From assembly GCA_029194665.1 (NCBI GenBank), contig JARFXO010000002.1:736001-800000 (forward strand): 64,000 bases of DNA, read 5' to 3'. Below are positions 36,286-46,150 of the stretch, one piece after another. Position numbers and translations under genes: made by a program. The DNA is from Nitrospira sp. Lineage in GTDB: Bacteria; Nitrospirota; Nitrospiria; Nitrospirales; Nitrospiraceae. The notes beneath the pieces are model-generated. The model did no database searches. It worked only from the letters and a program-made list of their open reading frames with translations, and was not told where the DNA came from. How positions within the stretch are numbered: the stretch's first letter is position 1; each line of letters starts with the position of its first letter.

Positions 36286-36893
36286 CACACTCTCATGCAG
36301 CGGTCGGCGTCGCCGGGAACTCGTGACACACTTGAGCCGGTGCGCGCAACCCATGCCGCTCGACCAGCCACTGTACATTATAGATGAATAAATGAGTAGC
36401 CAGCCGTGGAGGGCATGGCACAGGTCTTCGGCGGTCTGGAACGTTCGCACCAACCGGAACTGCTCCTTGAGCGTCCGGATGAACCGTTCCGCGACCCCGT
36501 TCCCTTCCGGAGCCCGCACGAACGCCGGACTCGACGTCATCCCGAGGAAGCGGAGCTCGGCCTGAAAGTCCGCACTCATGTCCTGACGACCATGATCATG
36601 CCGCACCGGCACACCCATTGCGATACCGACCGAGTACGCGTCGAACTGCGGTCGTACGCCCTGGCAAATCGGCTCCAACGCCCCGAAGCGGCTCACCCGG
36701 GTCGCCGCATGAACCCCGACGCCTTCAAGGCGTACAATGATCGATGGCCACGAAGCCGTCCTCCAGCGTCACCGTGCTGGTCGCATCGATACCCCACATC
36801 TGCTTGGTCGTGATGGTCTCAGCTTGGTGCCGAGGCCCAAGCACCCGCTGTGCGTGGCTAGGGGCCAGGAGCTGGGCCTGCCGCATGAGCCGC
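36286..36893 (-). pseudogene. IS3/IS481-type integrase-core transposase remnant, frameshifted
   Basis: In order on the minus strand: MRQAQLLAPSHAQRVLG, MWGIDATSTVTLEDGFVAID (first acidic residue region), a one-base shift near 36738, then SRFGALEPICQGVRPQF, MSADFQAELRFLGM, FVRAPEGNGVAERFIRTLKE (last Glu), a second shift near 36390, and VQWLVERHGLRAPAQV. The pieces are collinear with one rve transposase, but the N-terminal domain is absent and there are at least two frameshifts. Confidence 0.8.
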
Positions 36894-36902
36894 TGGATGT
36901 GG

Positions 36903-36958
36903 TGTCAAGGATCACCCACACCATGTACCTGGTTATGGTCACCAAAAATTCTCCACCC
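36903..36958. repeat. Solo IS21-type terminal repeat
   Basis: TGTCAAGGATCACCC ... GGTTATGGTCACCAAAAATT then CTCCACCC aligns over its whole length with the left end of IS21 element 1 (TGTCAAGGGTCATCC ... AGTTATGGTCATCGAAAATT then CCCCACCC). No IstA/IstB gene adjoins it. It marks a third IS21 insertion that has since been lost. Confidence 0.8.
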
Positions 36959-37000
36959 AGGTAAATCACCGGTGACACCTTCTCGATTCGCACGGAATGC

Positions 37001-38137
37001 CTATCCATAGAAGGTAGTAATCGCCTCAACAACCTCGGCCTGCTGCTCTGCGGTCAGTTCGGGGTAAATCGGAATCGCTACGGTCTCCTTTGCTGCCCGC
37101 TCCGATTCCGGGAAGTCTCCTTCCCGGTGCCCCAAGTAGAGAAAACACTCCTGCAGGTGGAATGGAACCGGGTAGTAGATCTCGGCACCAATTCCTTTCT
37201 GCTTTAAATGAGCTACGAGCGCATCTCGCTGCTCGACTCTGAGCACAAATTGGTTATAAATGTGATAGTGCTTAGCGCCAGACTTTCGGTATACGGGCTC
37301 TGGTAATTTCACTTTCCCATTCTGTGTGAGGCCGCTCTGCTTGAAGAGAGTCTCGTATCCAATGGCATTCTCCTGCCGTCTTTTTGTCCACCCATCGAGA
37401 TAATCGAGCTTTACGTTCAGGACCGCAGCCTGAATCGTATCGAGACGAAAGTTCCCTCCAATCCTCTTGTGATAGTACTTTGGCTTGCTCCCATGGACTC
37501 GTAGGACCCGCATCCGCTCCGCGAGATCTGGATCGTTGGTGATGGCCATCCCGCCATCGCCTAAACATCCAAGATTCTTGCTCGGGAAGAACGACAGGCA
37601 GCCGATGGTCCCGATACTACAGGCTCGCCGCCCGTCATGGTATTCCGAGCCAATGGCTTGGGCTGCGTCTTCGATGATGCTCAGATTGTGCCGCTTGGCG
37701 AGATCCATAATGGGAGCCATATCGGCGCATTGTCCGTAGAGATGGACCGGAATAATCGCCTTGCTTTTGGCTGTCAAACCCGACTCAATTTTGGCGGGAT
37801 CGATGTTATAGGTGACGGGCTCGATGTCTACAAGTACCGGCTTGGCTCCCAGTCGCGCGACTGCACCGGCCGTGGCAAAAAATGAATAGGGCGTCGTGAT
37901 GACCTCATCACCAGGACCAATGCCGAGAGCCATGAGGGCGACTAAGAGGGCGTCGGTGCCGGAGGTCACGCCGATACCATACTTACTCTGGCAATAGGTG
38001 GCCACACGTTCCTCCAGCTTGCCCACATCCGGACCGAGAATAAAGGCCTGGCTCCGGAAGATCTGCTCCAGCACCGCCATGATTTCCTGGTGAAGCGGCT
38101 CGTGATGTGCTTTCAAATCAAGTAATGGAACACCCAT
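37001..38137 (-). CDS. DegT/DnrJ/EryC1/StrS family PLP-dependent sugar aminotransferase (WbpE/WlbC-like)
   Basis: 378 residues, full length, ATG 38137 with GAGGAG upstream. It transfers an amino group from glutamate to a keto-sugar nucleotide. Motifs: VTSGTDALLVALMALGIGPG near 58, TTPYSFFATAGAV near 82, IIEDAAQAIGSEYHDG near 155 and SFFPSKNLGCLGDGG with PLP Lys187. This subtype resembles enzymes acting at C3 of UDP-3-keto-GlcNAcA or similar sugars (inference), which would fit the dehydrogenase at 15011. It stands alone between IS remnants, so its original operon has been broken. Confidence 0.9.
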   Translation of the reverse strand: MGVPLLDLKAHHEPLHQEIMAVLEQIFRSQAFILGPDVGKLEERVATYCQSKYGIGVTSGTDALLVALMALGIGPGDEVITTPYSFFATAGAVARLGAKPVLVDIEPVTYNIDPAKIESGLTAKSKAIIPVHLYGQCADMAPIMDLAKRHNLSIIEDAAQAIGSEYHDGRRACSIGTIGCLSFFPSKNLGCLGDGGMAITNDPDLAERMRVLRVHGSKPKYYHKRIGGNFRLDTIQAAVLNVKLDYLDGWTKRRQENAIGYETLFKQSGLTQNGKVKLPEPVYRKSGAKHYHIYNQFVLRVEQRDALVAHLKQKGIGAEIYYPVPFHLQECFLYLGHREGDFPESERAAKETVAIPIYPELTAEQQAEVVEAITTFYG

Positions 38138-38317
38138 GAAAATCTCCTCGGTTAAATGCTAGATTGCCTTCATGCCAGTTTATTCAACGTGAACTGCCCC
38201 TCACCGGTTGGATAGGATAGATTCTTGCCTTCGGTGCGTCGATACACGCGATTCAGAGAAGCGACAGCTGAACAACATCGCTTAAGGACGTACGTGGTCG
38301 CGCATCGAAGCTCCTAG

Positions 38318-39126
38318 GTCTTGTAACACTAACGCAAGCCCTCGACGATCAACGCGAACGTGATGAACGCGACAAACATGACATCGAGTTTTTCAAACCG
38401 TGTGAACATGCGCCGAAATCCCTTGAGCCGACGGAACAGCCATTCGATCTCATTGCGTCGTTTATACAAGGCTCGATCGTATTCCCATGGCGTGAGGCGA
38501 TTGTGCTTGGGCGGCACCACCGGTACATACCCTCACTCCACGGCCAGTTGCCGCGTCTCATCGCCTTCATACGCCCGATCCATCACCAGGTGGATCGGAC
38601 GTGGTATGCGTCCGAAGCGTTGCAACAGCATTCGCCCCTCGGGTGCATCGTGGGCTTGGCCGGGGGACGGAGCAAACGTTATGGCCGTTCGAGCATCCAC
38701 GGCAAGCAGATGAATCTTGGTCGTCCATCCGCCGCGGGACTGACCAATGGCTTGCGGGCCGTTTTTTTAACGCCCCCGTGCCATCTGGATGGACCTTGAC
38801 GATGGCACTGTCCAAGGCGACGGCTTCGATTCTCGCGCGGATGATCTGTGCGTGCTGTAACTGGGCAAAGACGCGATCCAGCACCCGCTCTTCGACCAAC
38901 GATTCATGCGGGTATAGATGGTGTGCCAGTTGCCGAATCGCTTGGGTAGACCGCGCCATTTACACCCCTGTTCGGCAACGTACAGAATGGCGTTGGGCAC
39001 ATGCAGATTGTCGAGCGTCACGTTGCCTCGTTGCCTCGGCAACCACGGTGCGATGTGGCGATACTGGGCGTCGGTGATTTCCATGTCCGCAGTATCGCAT
39101 AAAATGGTCATTAGTGTTAACAGGAC
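38318..39126 (-). pseudogene. IS5-family element with frameshifted transposase
   Basis: Ends GTCTTGTAACAC and (complement) GTCCTGTTAACAC are flanked by CTAG at 38314-38317 and 39127-39130, a 4-base target duplication. The transposase begins at ATG 39084 (MEITDAQYRHIAPWLP, WRGLPKRFGNWHTIYTRMNR). It then needs several frame changes to read LDRVFAQLQHAQ, AVALDSAIVKVHPDGTGA and finally PPKHNRLTPWEYDRALYKRR, ending ALIVEGLR. The transposase is dead although the ends are clear. Confidence 0.85.
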
Positions 39127-39144
39127 CTAGGGAAGATCTGATTA

Positions 39145-39990
39145 GGGCGTGTCATCAATAGTTTTCCGGGTTCACAAGGCAATCTGGCTGTGATTCACTC
39201 TTCGTAGGCCGAAGGAGGGGCCTGCGGATGGTGAGACGATACGGGTTGCGTGATGACCAGTGAGAGAAAATCAAAGGCATGCTGCCCGGCCCTGACGACA
39301 CGGTGGGGGTGACGGCCAAGGATAACCGGTTGTTTGTCGATGCGGTGTTGTATCGGTATCGCGCGGGGATCCCGTGGCGAGATTTGCCAGAACGGTTCGG
39401 GGATTTTCGGGTCGTCCATACGCGCTGGAGCCGAAGCGGCGTCTGGAAACGGGTGTTTGAACGGCTGGCCGCCGACCCCGATAATGAATACGCCATGATC
39501 GATTCCACCATCGTCCACGCCCACCAGCACAGCGCGGGCGCAAAAGGGGGGACCACACACAAGAAGCGATCGGACGCAGCAAAGGCGGGCTGACCACAAA
39601 AATCCACGCCACCTGCGATGCGCTCGGGAACCCCACCGGCTTTCATCTCACGCCGGGACAAGCGCATGATCTTGAGGGCGCCGATGTGTTGCTGCCCGGC
39701 ATTGACGCGAATGCTGTCATCGCCGATAAAGCCTTCGATGCCGATGAACGGGTGATTGAACCGCTGCAACACGCGGGCAAAACCATCGTCATCCCGCCAA
39801 AATCCAACAGGACCGTTCCACGCACATACGATGAAGACCTCTACAAGGCGCGGCACCTGATCGAGAACTTTTTCGCCAGACTGAAACAATTCCGGGCTAT
39901 TGCGACACGCTACGACAAACGTGCTTCCAACTTCCTCGGCGCGATCTATCTCGCGGCTTCAATGATATGGCTTAATTGATGACACGCCCT
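39145..39990 (+). pseudogene. IS5-family (IS427-type) element, transposase with nonsense codon
   Basis: Inverted repeats GGGCGTGTCATCAA at 39145-39158 and its complement ending at 39990. ATG 39228 with AAGGAGGG upstream starts MVRRYGLRDDQ, then TGA at 39261 replaces the expected Trp (DDQW). After it come GMLPGPDDTVGVTAKDNRLF and FGDFRVVHTRWSRSGVW. The second half (AIGRSKGGLTTKIHATCDAL, IADKAFDADERV, PRTYDEDLYKARHLIENFFA) is in another frame, joined near the G6 run at about 39546, the usual frameshift arrangement of this group. Only the nonsense codon looks damaging. Confidence 0.85.
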
Positions 39991-40090
39991 AATTCACATT
40001 TCCACTCGGTACTCTGTTCCTGGGCTGGTCCCCAGGACCCCGTCGGCGGGCATCCGTTGCTCCGAGAACCTTGTTGTGGGCCACCACCGT

Positions 40091-41064
40091 CTAATCGCCC
40101 GCTGCCAGCTCCCGGACACATATTCCCTCCGTCTCCGCCAAGAGTCGCCGGCGTGCCACATACAGATTTTCCAACCCGCAACTGATATACAGCCAATGGG
40201 TATTCTTCGCGAGCTCCCGGTACCGGACTTTGGCCCAGCCGAAGATCCGTTTGATCACCAAGAGTGCATGTTCGACCTTCGCCCGGACTTTCGGCTTCGT
40301 GCAGGTCCGAGCCCGCTCGAGTTCACTCAGCGGCCGATAGCGATGGGCTTTGGTCTGCACGAAGCTCTTGGCCGAGGGAGCATGGCGCTGAATCACGTCA
40401 TGTTGTCCGCTATACGCAGCATCACCCCACACTCGCGTCTCTTTCCCATGCAGCAACTCCGGTAGTACCTGGCTGTCATGCACATTCGCCGCCGTGGCTG
40501 CCACTGAGTGAACCAGCTTCGTCTGGCCGTCCACCCCAATATGCGCCTTCATGCCGAAGTACCACTGCTTCCCCTTCTTCACCTGATGCATCTCCGGATC
40601 CCGCTCCTTCGTGCGATTCTTCGTCGAACTAGGGGCGCTGATGATGGTGGCATCCACGATGGTCCCGTGGGTGGCCAGATACGTCCCGATTCGTGCAAAG
40701 AGCTGCTTGCCGATCTGATGCGCTTCCAACAGATGACGGAACTTGCAGATCGTGGTCTCATCGGGAACCGACCGCGACCCAGATCAATCCCGACGAATTG
40801 CTGCATGGCCCGCGAGTCGTACAACGCGTCCTCCACAGCCGGATCCGACAGGTTGAACCATTGTTGCAGACACTGCAGCCGCAGCATCCGTTCGATGCCC
40901 ACCGGCGGACGGCCCGGCTCGTCGGCCTTGGGATACACCGGCTCGATGACCGCCACCAATTCCGCCCACGGCACGACACGGTTCAGCTCATCGAGGAACC
41001 GCTCACGGCGGGTCGGCTTACGATAGTGCTCGAATGTGACTTCTGCAAAGGTCTGTTGGTGCAT
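40091..41064 (-). pseudogene. IS5-family transposase, one frameshift
   Basis: From ATG 41064: MHQQTFAEVTFEHYRKPTRR, RMLRLQCLQQWFNLSDPAVE and YDSRAMQQFVGIDLG in one frame. After a one-base shift near 40770: LEAHQIGKQLFARIGTYLAT, GTIVDATIISAPSSTKNRTK (catalytic Asp), VWGDAAYSGQHD, and CGLENLYVARRRL. The element end GGGGAATAAATCAGACCTTC is at about 41117; the other end is not visible, perhaps lost beside the neighbouring IS427-type element. Confidence 0.85.
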
Positions 41065-41260
41065 GGGCGCGTCTCCCGTTCAGGGCTGCACTCCTCATAG
41101 CACATCACCAACGGGGAATAAATCAGACCTTCCCTCAGATTTGCGACTCCCGATGCCTCAGAAACAAGAAGCAGATCGCTCACACTGTCCGTGACAATCC
41201 GATTGATTTCCTCCGGCCCCTACGACCAAGTCCAGAACATGTTGCCCATGAGCGGAAATG

Positions 41261-42535
41261 TTAGCCTCCATCCGCTCGGTCTCCTGGAATTGAAACATGT
41301 CCCCTTCGGGCAGGCTGAGCACCGCTCAGCACATTAAGCAGCAGCTGGTGTAGCCGCATGGCAATCTCTTTTCGATTGTACAGTCGCTCTGCAGCACAGC
41401 GCCCGGCTCGTCCCAGTTCCTGGCGCAATTCAGGGTTCGAAGCTAGCTTGCGGACAGCCTGTTCGAGGCCTCGCACATCTTCATAGGGAACCACCAAACC
41501 AGCTCGGGCATCAAGCACACGCCGAGCCCCCTCCCCTCCGCCGGCAAAGAGAATAGGCAATCCGCTGGCCATCGCTTCATAAATCTTACTGGGCACAGAA
41601 CCGGGTATTGAAAATTTAAGCACGTGGAATCCCACCTGGGATACCGCCAGCAAGGCAGGAATTCTTTCCTTGGGTAGTGCTCTTAGTAGTCGCACATTGA
41701 GCAGATTCTCAACTTCGATTCGGCGTTGCAGGGACTCACGCTCCGCACCCTCACCCACCAGCACGAACTGAACATGGTCCAAATCGCGAACAGCCGCAGC
41801 AACATCAAGAACCACACCCAGGCCCTGTGCCATCCCCATGACTCCGGCATACGTAAAGGTGACATGATCCGTAGCCCCCAGCAGAGATTGAGCCTCGTCA
41901 TCGGCAAATTGGGGACCGAACCGATCAACGTCGACACCGTTGGTAATGACTTCCGCATCTGTCGAGGGACATCGATGCCGCACTGATTCAACGATTTCGT
42001 TCGACGTACCTGTCACTAAAGCAGCCCTTTGGTAGTATGACAATTCGAGAGTTTCAGCTCCGGCAAGAATCAGTCGATTCTTGACCACTCCCATATATTT
42101 CGCCGATTCGGGCCACAGATCGGAAACATTGAAGACCATCGGCACACCCCAGTGTCGGGACAAGCGGATACCGGCATGCCCGAGGAACAGCGGTGGTGAC
42201 TCCACAAACAACACATCCGGTTTGGCACACAGCGTTGGTCCCCAACGAACCGCAGATCTAGCAAATGAGAAATAACACATTAGCCGTTGGACGAAACCAC
42301 TTTGAGCAGGGCGTAGTGGTACTCTCACCACTGAAAGCCGACCCAATGCTTCTTTCACGGGATTTCCAGGGTCGTAGCCTTCAAAGATTCGCCCCGTAGG
42401 GTAATTAGGCAGAGCGGTGAGCACTTCTACCTCCCACCCCAAACCGGAAAGCTCCTGCCCAAGCTCAAAGAGACGTGTCTGGGCAGCCCCGATTTCAGGA
42501 GGGAAATATTGTGTTAACAGAAGTAGCCGTGGCAT
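41261..42535 (-). CDS. GT4 family glycosyltransferase (WbuB/WcaI-like)
   Basis: 424 residues, start ATG 42535. The opening LLLLTQYFPPEIGAAQTRLF is the usual start of WbuB/WcaI-type GT4 enzymes. PNYPTGRIFEGYDPGNPVKE and VFNVSDLWPESAKYMG follow. Donor domain with FTYAGVMGMAQGLGVVLDVA near 226 and SKIYEAMASGLPILFAG near 315 (E-x7-E region). Cytoplasmic, adding an amino-sugar or deoxy-sugar residue to a lipid-linked oligosaccharide (inference). The next minus-strand gene upstream, a methyltransferase, is about 100 bases away. Confidence 0.9.
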   Translation of the reverse strand: MPRLLLLTQYFPPEIGAAQTRLFELGQELSGLGWEVEVLTALPNYPTGRIFEGYDPGNPVKEALGRLSVVRVPLRPAQSGFVQRLMCYFSFARSAVRWGPTLCAKPDVLFVESPPLFLGHAGIRLSRHWGVPMVFNVSDLWPESAKYMGVVKNRLILAGAETLELSYYQRAALVTGTSNEIVESVRHRCPSTDAEVITNGVDVDRFGPQFADDEAQSLLGATDHVTFTYAGVMGMAQGLGVVLDVAAAVRDLDHVQFVLVGEGAERESLQRRIEVENLLNVRLLRALPKERIPALLAVSQVGFHVLKFSIPGSVPSKIYEAMASGLPILFAGGGEGARRVLDARAGLVVPYEDVRGLEQAVRKLASNPELRQELGRAGRCAAERLYNRKEIAMRLHQLLLNVLSGAQPARRGHVSIPGDRADGG

Positions 42536-42634
42536 GAATTTCTAAATCCCAGCTTGGGCGAACAGTCCTGTACCGACATCGGGCCTTTCATCATTTCTGC
42601 TTAAGATATACATAAGATGCATAATGATCGTTCA

Positions 42635-43345
42635 CTAAATTCGTTTAATTACCGCAAGATAGTGTGTATTAAATAAACGGATTCGTTCGAGGACATAACA
42701 CCCCAGCCATGTATAGGGCGCAAGTAAGCGGCACAACGGCGGTGCCAGCGAGACCCTATGGAGGTCAATATGACAGTCTGGGAATAGATGAACGATCTCA
42801 CGCTTTCGTATACCTCGCACATCGGGATTCGACGGATTGTTGAGGAGGAAGTCATACCAAAGAATAAAGCCTTCTTCTTTCAGCACACGAAGCATTTCAC
42901 GAGCGACCATTTCTTTGATGGTAATATCGAGGATAGACGAAAAGACTGTGAACTGTGCAACGAGGTCGAAGCTTGCGGTATTGAACGAGAGCCTCGTAGC
43001 GTTGTCGCAGTGAATTTGCATTCCCGGAGGGCTTAACTGCCTTGCTTGGGTCACACGGTCTTGAAGAACATCGACCCCTGTCACATTTTCGGGGTACGCT
43101 CCCCATTTGATGAACTGACGAAGCCACTGCCCCTGTCCACATCCAATCTCGAGAATTCTTTTTTCTTGGATATGTTGGAAATCTGTTGCTCTCAAGACAG
43201 CCAAGATATCGCGTTCCAGCTCCTGAACCCTAAAGACGTGCGCGTGATTGAACCATGAATATCGGAACGATCCCTGCCGTTTCGCGTAAACCGATCTAAT
43301 ACGCGTCTCTTCCGATTCAAGATCTACCTCGGATTGATCCATCAT
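42635..43345 (-). CDS. Class I SAM-dependent methyltransferase
   Basis: 236 residues from ATG 43345, AAGGAAG upstream. Motif I RILEIGCGQGQWLRQFIKWG near residue 64, VTGVDVLQDRVTQARQL near 90, and FDLVAQFTVFSSILD near 125. The N-terminus (RIRSVYAKRQGSFRYSWFN) resembles methyltransferases of surface-glycan clusters. The substrate may be a sugar hydroxyl or the glycan terminus (inference). It precedes the GT4 on the same strand and may be co-transcribed with it. Confidence 0.8.
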   Translation of the reverse strand: MMDQSEVDLESEETRIRSVYAKRQGSFRYSWFNHAHVFRVQELERDILAVLRATDFQHIQEKRILEIGCGQGQWLRQFIKWGAYPENVTGVDVLQDRVTQARQLSPPGMQIHCDNATRLSFNTASFDLVAQFTVFSSILDITIKEMVAREMLRVLKEEGFILWYDFLLNNPSNPDVRGIRKREIVHLFPDCHIDLHRVSLAPPLCRLLAPYTWLGCYVLERIRLFNTHYLAVIKRI

Positions 43346-43640
43346 TGCGCTTCCTTATTTTCTCAACACTTCAGAGCAAGAAGTCAAAAGATATCAAGGT
43401 CGGCCGTGGTGTCCGCAGTTTAAAGGTGTGAAGTGCCTCAAGTGCCCAGTATCCGCAAATTGAATTTTTTATTCTTGTACACAGGATCAAAAAATCTAGC
43501 AAGGCCCGATGTACTGCCTTAAAACTGTCCCCTTGACTGATAAAGCAACTCCCCGTAGATTGAGGCAACTCAGAAGGAGAACATTCGGGCAGATGAGGTC
43601 TCCCTCGCAAACGACGGTACCTCGAGAGTAGAACAGGATG
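43346..43640. other. Spacer upstream of the methyltransferase
   Basis: About 295 bases, AT-rich near 43440-43500, probably containing the methyltransferase promoter. No supported gene. Confidence 0.35.
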
Positions 43641-43945
43641 ATGGCTTCGGCGATCCTCAACGAAAGGAGTGGATCGGCGAAGCGGTCGAAGTTTAGCGAA
43701 AAGCAGATCGTCTACGCCCTACGCCAAGCCGAATCCGGTACCTCGAGTGGCGATCTGTGGCGGCAATACGGGATTGCCGAGCGAACTTTCTAGGCCTGGA
43801 AGACGAAGGACGCCCACCTGAGGATAAGCGAATTCCTGCGGCTGCGACAGCTCGAAAAAGAGTACAGCCGGTTGAAACGGCTGGTGACAGACCTCTCGCT
43901 GGCCAAACCTATGTCGTCGGATGCACTCCGAAAAAAGTCTGAGGC
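43641..43945 (+). pseudogene. IS3-family orfA with internal stop
   Basis: ATG 43641 leads to KRSKFSEKQIVYALRQAESG and DLWRQYGIAERTF, then TAG where a Tyr or Trp codon is usual, then AWKTKDAHLRISEFLRLRQL, EKEYSRLKRLVTDLSLAKPM and SSDALRKK. This is a nearly complete OrfA of the IS407-like IS3 group with one nonsense codon. orfB is not visible after it, apart from a diverged terminal segment at 44018-44120. Confidence 0.85.
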
Positions 43946-44017
43946 CCGCTCGCCGCCCACACAGCTCACTCGGGCACCTGGCTCCGTGGGAGTTCGTCCG
44001 TCAACGTGAGGATGAAC

Positions 44018-44120
44018 GGATCGTCGAGGAAGCCTCCTGCTCTGGTTAAGAACTGTCTCGTCAAGGAGCCAGCGTCACCGGCCAGAATTGCTCCCTTCGA
44101 ACTGTATCCTTAAGGGGGGA
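44018..44120 (+). repeat. Diverged ~105-bp repeat, copy 1 (pair with 58080)
   Basis: CGAGGAAG, CTGCTCTGGTTAAGAACTGT, CCGGCCAGAATT and a CCTTAAGGGGGGAAATTTAC tail align collinearly with 58080-58195 with a few one-base gaps. Because copy 1 follows an IS3 orfA remnant, it may be the right end of that IS3 element. Confidence 0.6.
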
Positions 44121-44190
44121 AATTTACAGGCTGTGTTCATCTATAGTCAGCCTCAAACTGAGAGTACCCGTCGTCTGTTTGCGTAGCCCA

Positions 44191-44973
44191 ATGGACAGAG
44201 ATTTTCATTCGATGGATTCTGCAATCAAAGTTAATTTCAGAAAGGATGTGTCTCGTATGGACTCTCGTCAGGAAATAACTGTACATCCGCTGCAGCGCCT
44301 CGATTATTTCATGGAATGGGGAGGGAAGGCGTGGCAGCATCTCATGACATATGCATTTGAGCATTTCATAGGAAGGGACTTACGGGGCCAACACGTGCTC
44401 GAAATTGGCACACGTTATGGGAAAATGGCATGTTTGTTTGCTCTTCTTGGCGCCAAAGTTATTGGCCTTGATTTAAATAGAAAGTCCTTAGCGCTGGCTT
44501 GTGAGGAGGCAGCAAGATTGAAGGTCTCAGATATGACCTTATTTGTTCGAGACGTAGGTGATTTGTCAACTGTGAATGCTAACTCCTTCGATGTGGTGTT
44601 CTCGAAAAGCGTCTTGGTCATGGTTCCGGACTTGGTCCGTTTCCTCGAAGAGGTTAAGGAAAAGCTAAAGCCTGGCGGGAAGATTGTGTTTTTGGAGAAT
44701 GCGAAGGGATCTTGGTGGGTACATCTCCTCCGCACGTTCCGACATGGAAAATGGGACCATAAGAAAGCGCGGTATTTTACTTCAAACGAAATAAGATTGA
44801 TCTCAGAAGTTTTTGATGGATTTGTCGTGAGAAGTTGGGCGTTTCCCCCAGTTGTTCTCATGATGGGGCACAAACCAAAGCCGGTTAATCTTCATGCGGT
44901 ACAGTCTCATATCGGGGCAGTATGCCTTGCTCACTCCGTACCGGGAGGTCATGTCAATAGGTGTGTAAATTGA
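44191..44973 (+). CDS. Class I SAM-dependent methyltransferase
   Basis: About 260 residues; start uncertain among ATG 44191, 44212 and 44257 (AAAGGA upstream of the last). Motif I GQHVLEIGTRYGKMACLFAL near residue 70, VIGLDLNRKSLALACEEAA near 95, SFDVVFSKSVLVMVPDLVRF near 134 and LKPGGKIVFLENAKGSWW near 160. Strikingly AT-rich relative to its surroundings, suggesting a separate origin. The last residues run into an IS256-like end that begins near 44954, so the natural C-terminus may have been replaced. Confidence 0.75.
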   Translation: MDRDFHSMDSAIKVNFRKDVSRMDSRQEITVHPLQRLDYFMEWGGKAWQHLMTYAFEHFIGRDLRGQHVLEIGTRYGKMACLFALLGAKVIGLDLNRKSLALACEEAARLKVSDMTLFVRDVGDLSTVNANSFDVVFSKSVLVMVPDLVRFLEEVKEKLKPGGKIVFLENAKGSWWVHLLRTFRHGKWDHKKARYFTSNEIRLISEVFDGFVVRSWAFPPVVLMMGHKPKPVNLHAVQSHIGAVCLAHSVPGGHVNRCVN

Positions 44974-45243
44974 ATCAGGCGGCGACCTCCTGGTGGATGA
45001 CCTCGGGTGTCTGCTTCCTTCCGTCGACAATCGGGACTCCAGCATAGATCAGGGGCAATAACTCCAGCGCATTCAAGCGCCGGAACGGCTGTTCTGCGAC
45101 CTGCAAGACTTTCCAGATCAAGGTGGTCGCCGACTCCACGCATTTGAACCGCTTGCCCGCCGTCGTCCGAAGCCGGACCGACGCAAACGGCGATTCCACC
45201 ACATTGGTGGTCCGCAAATGCCGCCAGTGCTCCTGCGGGAAGT
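44954..45243 (-). pseudogene. IS256-family transposase, C-terminal fragment and element end
   Basis: On the minus strand the frame reads WRHLRTTNVVESPFASVRLR, RFKCVESATTLIWKVLQVAE and PEVIHQEVAA-stop, the C-terminal helix region of a second IS256 subfamily, with the family's TNxxES motif. The terminal sequence (TGTCAATAGGTGTGTAAATT on the plus strand) follows at once. Only about 90 codons remain. Confidence 0.8.
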
Positions 45244-45252
45244 GATAAACCT

Positions 45253-45535
45253 ATAAACGGCAGTTGAAGCAGCGGCAGGCTCCGGGAGAGCCTTGCTGGG
45301 ATCGGAGGGACGGGAGATTTCTTCGCACGAAGGAAGTCACCCCATGGGTGAGGCGCTACACAAGGTCGGAGCGGGACAGAACGGGGCGATCGCGCTAGAT
45401 ACGTTCGGGGGACGCATCCATGTCGAGTGGGATCCCGCTGTAGCCGTCACGCCGCTTGGCCAACTCCCCTTTTTCATCGAGTTTCTCAAAGTGAGCGGTC
45501 TGTTTGAAACCTGGGTGGCGGACTGCCCGCTGACA
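45253..45535 (+). pseudogene. IS1380-family transposase, N-terminal fragment
   Basis: ATG 45344 begins [40 protein letters not shown] and [20 protein letters not shown], the conserved IS1380 N-terminus, with its 5' end sequence before it. After DCPLT the reading frame passes directly into an IS630 fragment ([11 protein letters not shown]), making a chimeric ORF. Confidence 0.85.
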
Positions 45536-46150
45536 TTGTGTCTGAATCCGCCGGAGCACGCGCTCGTCCTCAGCGTGGATGAGAAAAGCCAGATCCAGGC
45601 CCTGGACCGCACCCAGCCAGGCCTCCCGATGAAGAAAGGCCATGGTGGCACCATGACACACGACTACAAACGCCACGGCACGACGACGCTCTTCGCGGCA
45701 CTGAGTATGCTCGACGAAACGGTCATCGGCGACTGCCTGCCGCGCCATCGGCACCGAGAATTTCTCCGGCTCCTCAAGAAGATCGATGCGGAGACGCCTG
45801 CGGCTCTCGACCTGCATCTGATCCTGGACAATTACGCCACACATAAGCATCCCACCGTGCGCCGGTGGGTGCGGCGGCACCCACGCTTCCACCTGCACTT
45901 CATCCCGACGTCGAGTTCGTGGCTCAACACCGTCGACGCTGGTTCCGCGACCTGACGGAGCGGCGCATTCGCCGTGGAGGCTTCCGCAGCGTCCCGGAGC
46001 TCATTCAGGCGATTGAGGAGTATCTCCGCCACCATAATAGTGCCCCGAAACCGTTCGTCTGGAAAAAATCCGCGCAGGAGATCCTGGCGAAAGTGCACCG
46101 AGTCAGGATCTCCCCGGATAAGACAAGAACAGCATGAAACACTACACTAG
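45536..46150 (+). pseudogene. IS630-family transposase (copy C), 3' two thirds, frameshifted
   Basis: Starts mid-gene at [20 protein letters not shown] and continues through [20 protein letters not shown] and [20 protein letters not shown] to [12 protein letters not shown] one-base loss near 45930 then shifts the frame, which resumes as [17 protein letters not shown] and FVWKKSAQEILAKVHRV. The element end ACACTACACTAG is at 46139-46150. Copy A (28923-31740) holds the complementary 5' part. Confidence 0.88.

Noticed and set aside
36000..36290. Searched for CRISPR repeats, tRNA and attachment sites in this and other spacers
   Set aside because: No regularly spaced repeats, no cloverleaf-like sequence with a TTCRANY T-loop and no integrase gene were seen.
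45293..45955. A 220-codon ORF as a novel transposase
   Set aside because: It is a chimera of an IS1380 N-terminus and an IS630 middle, then frameshifted. Each half has a clear separate family.
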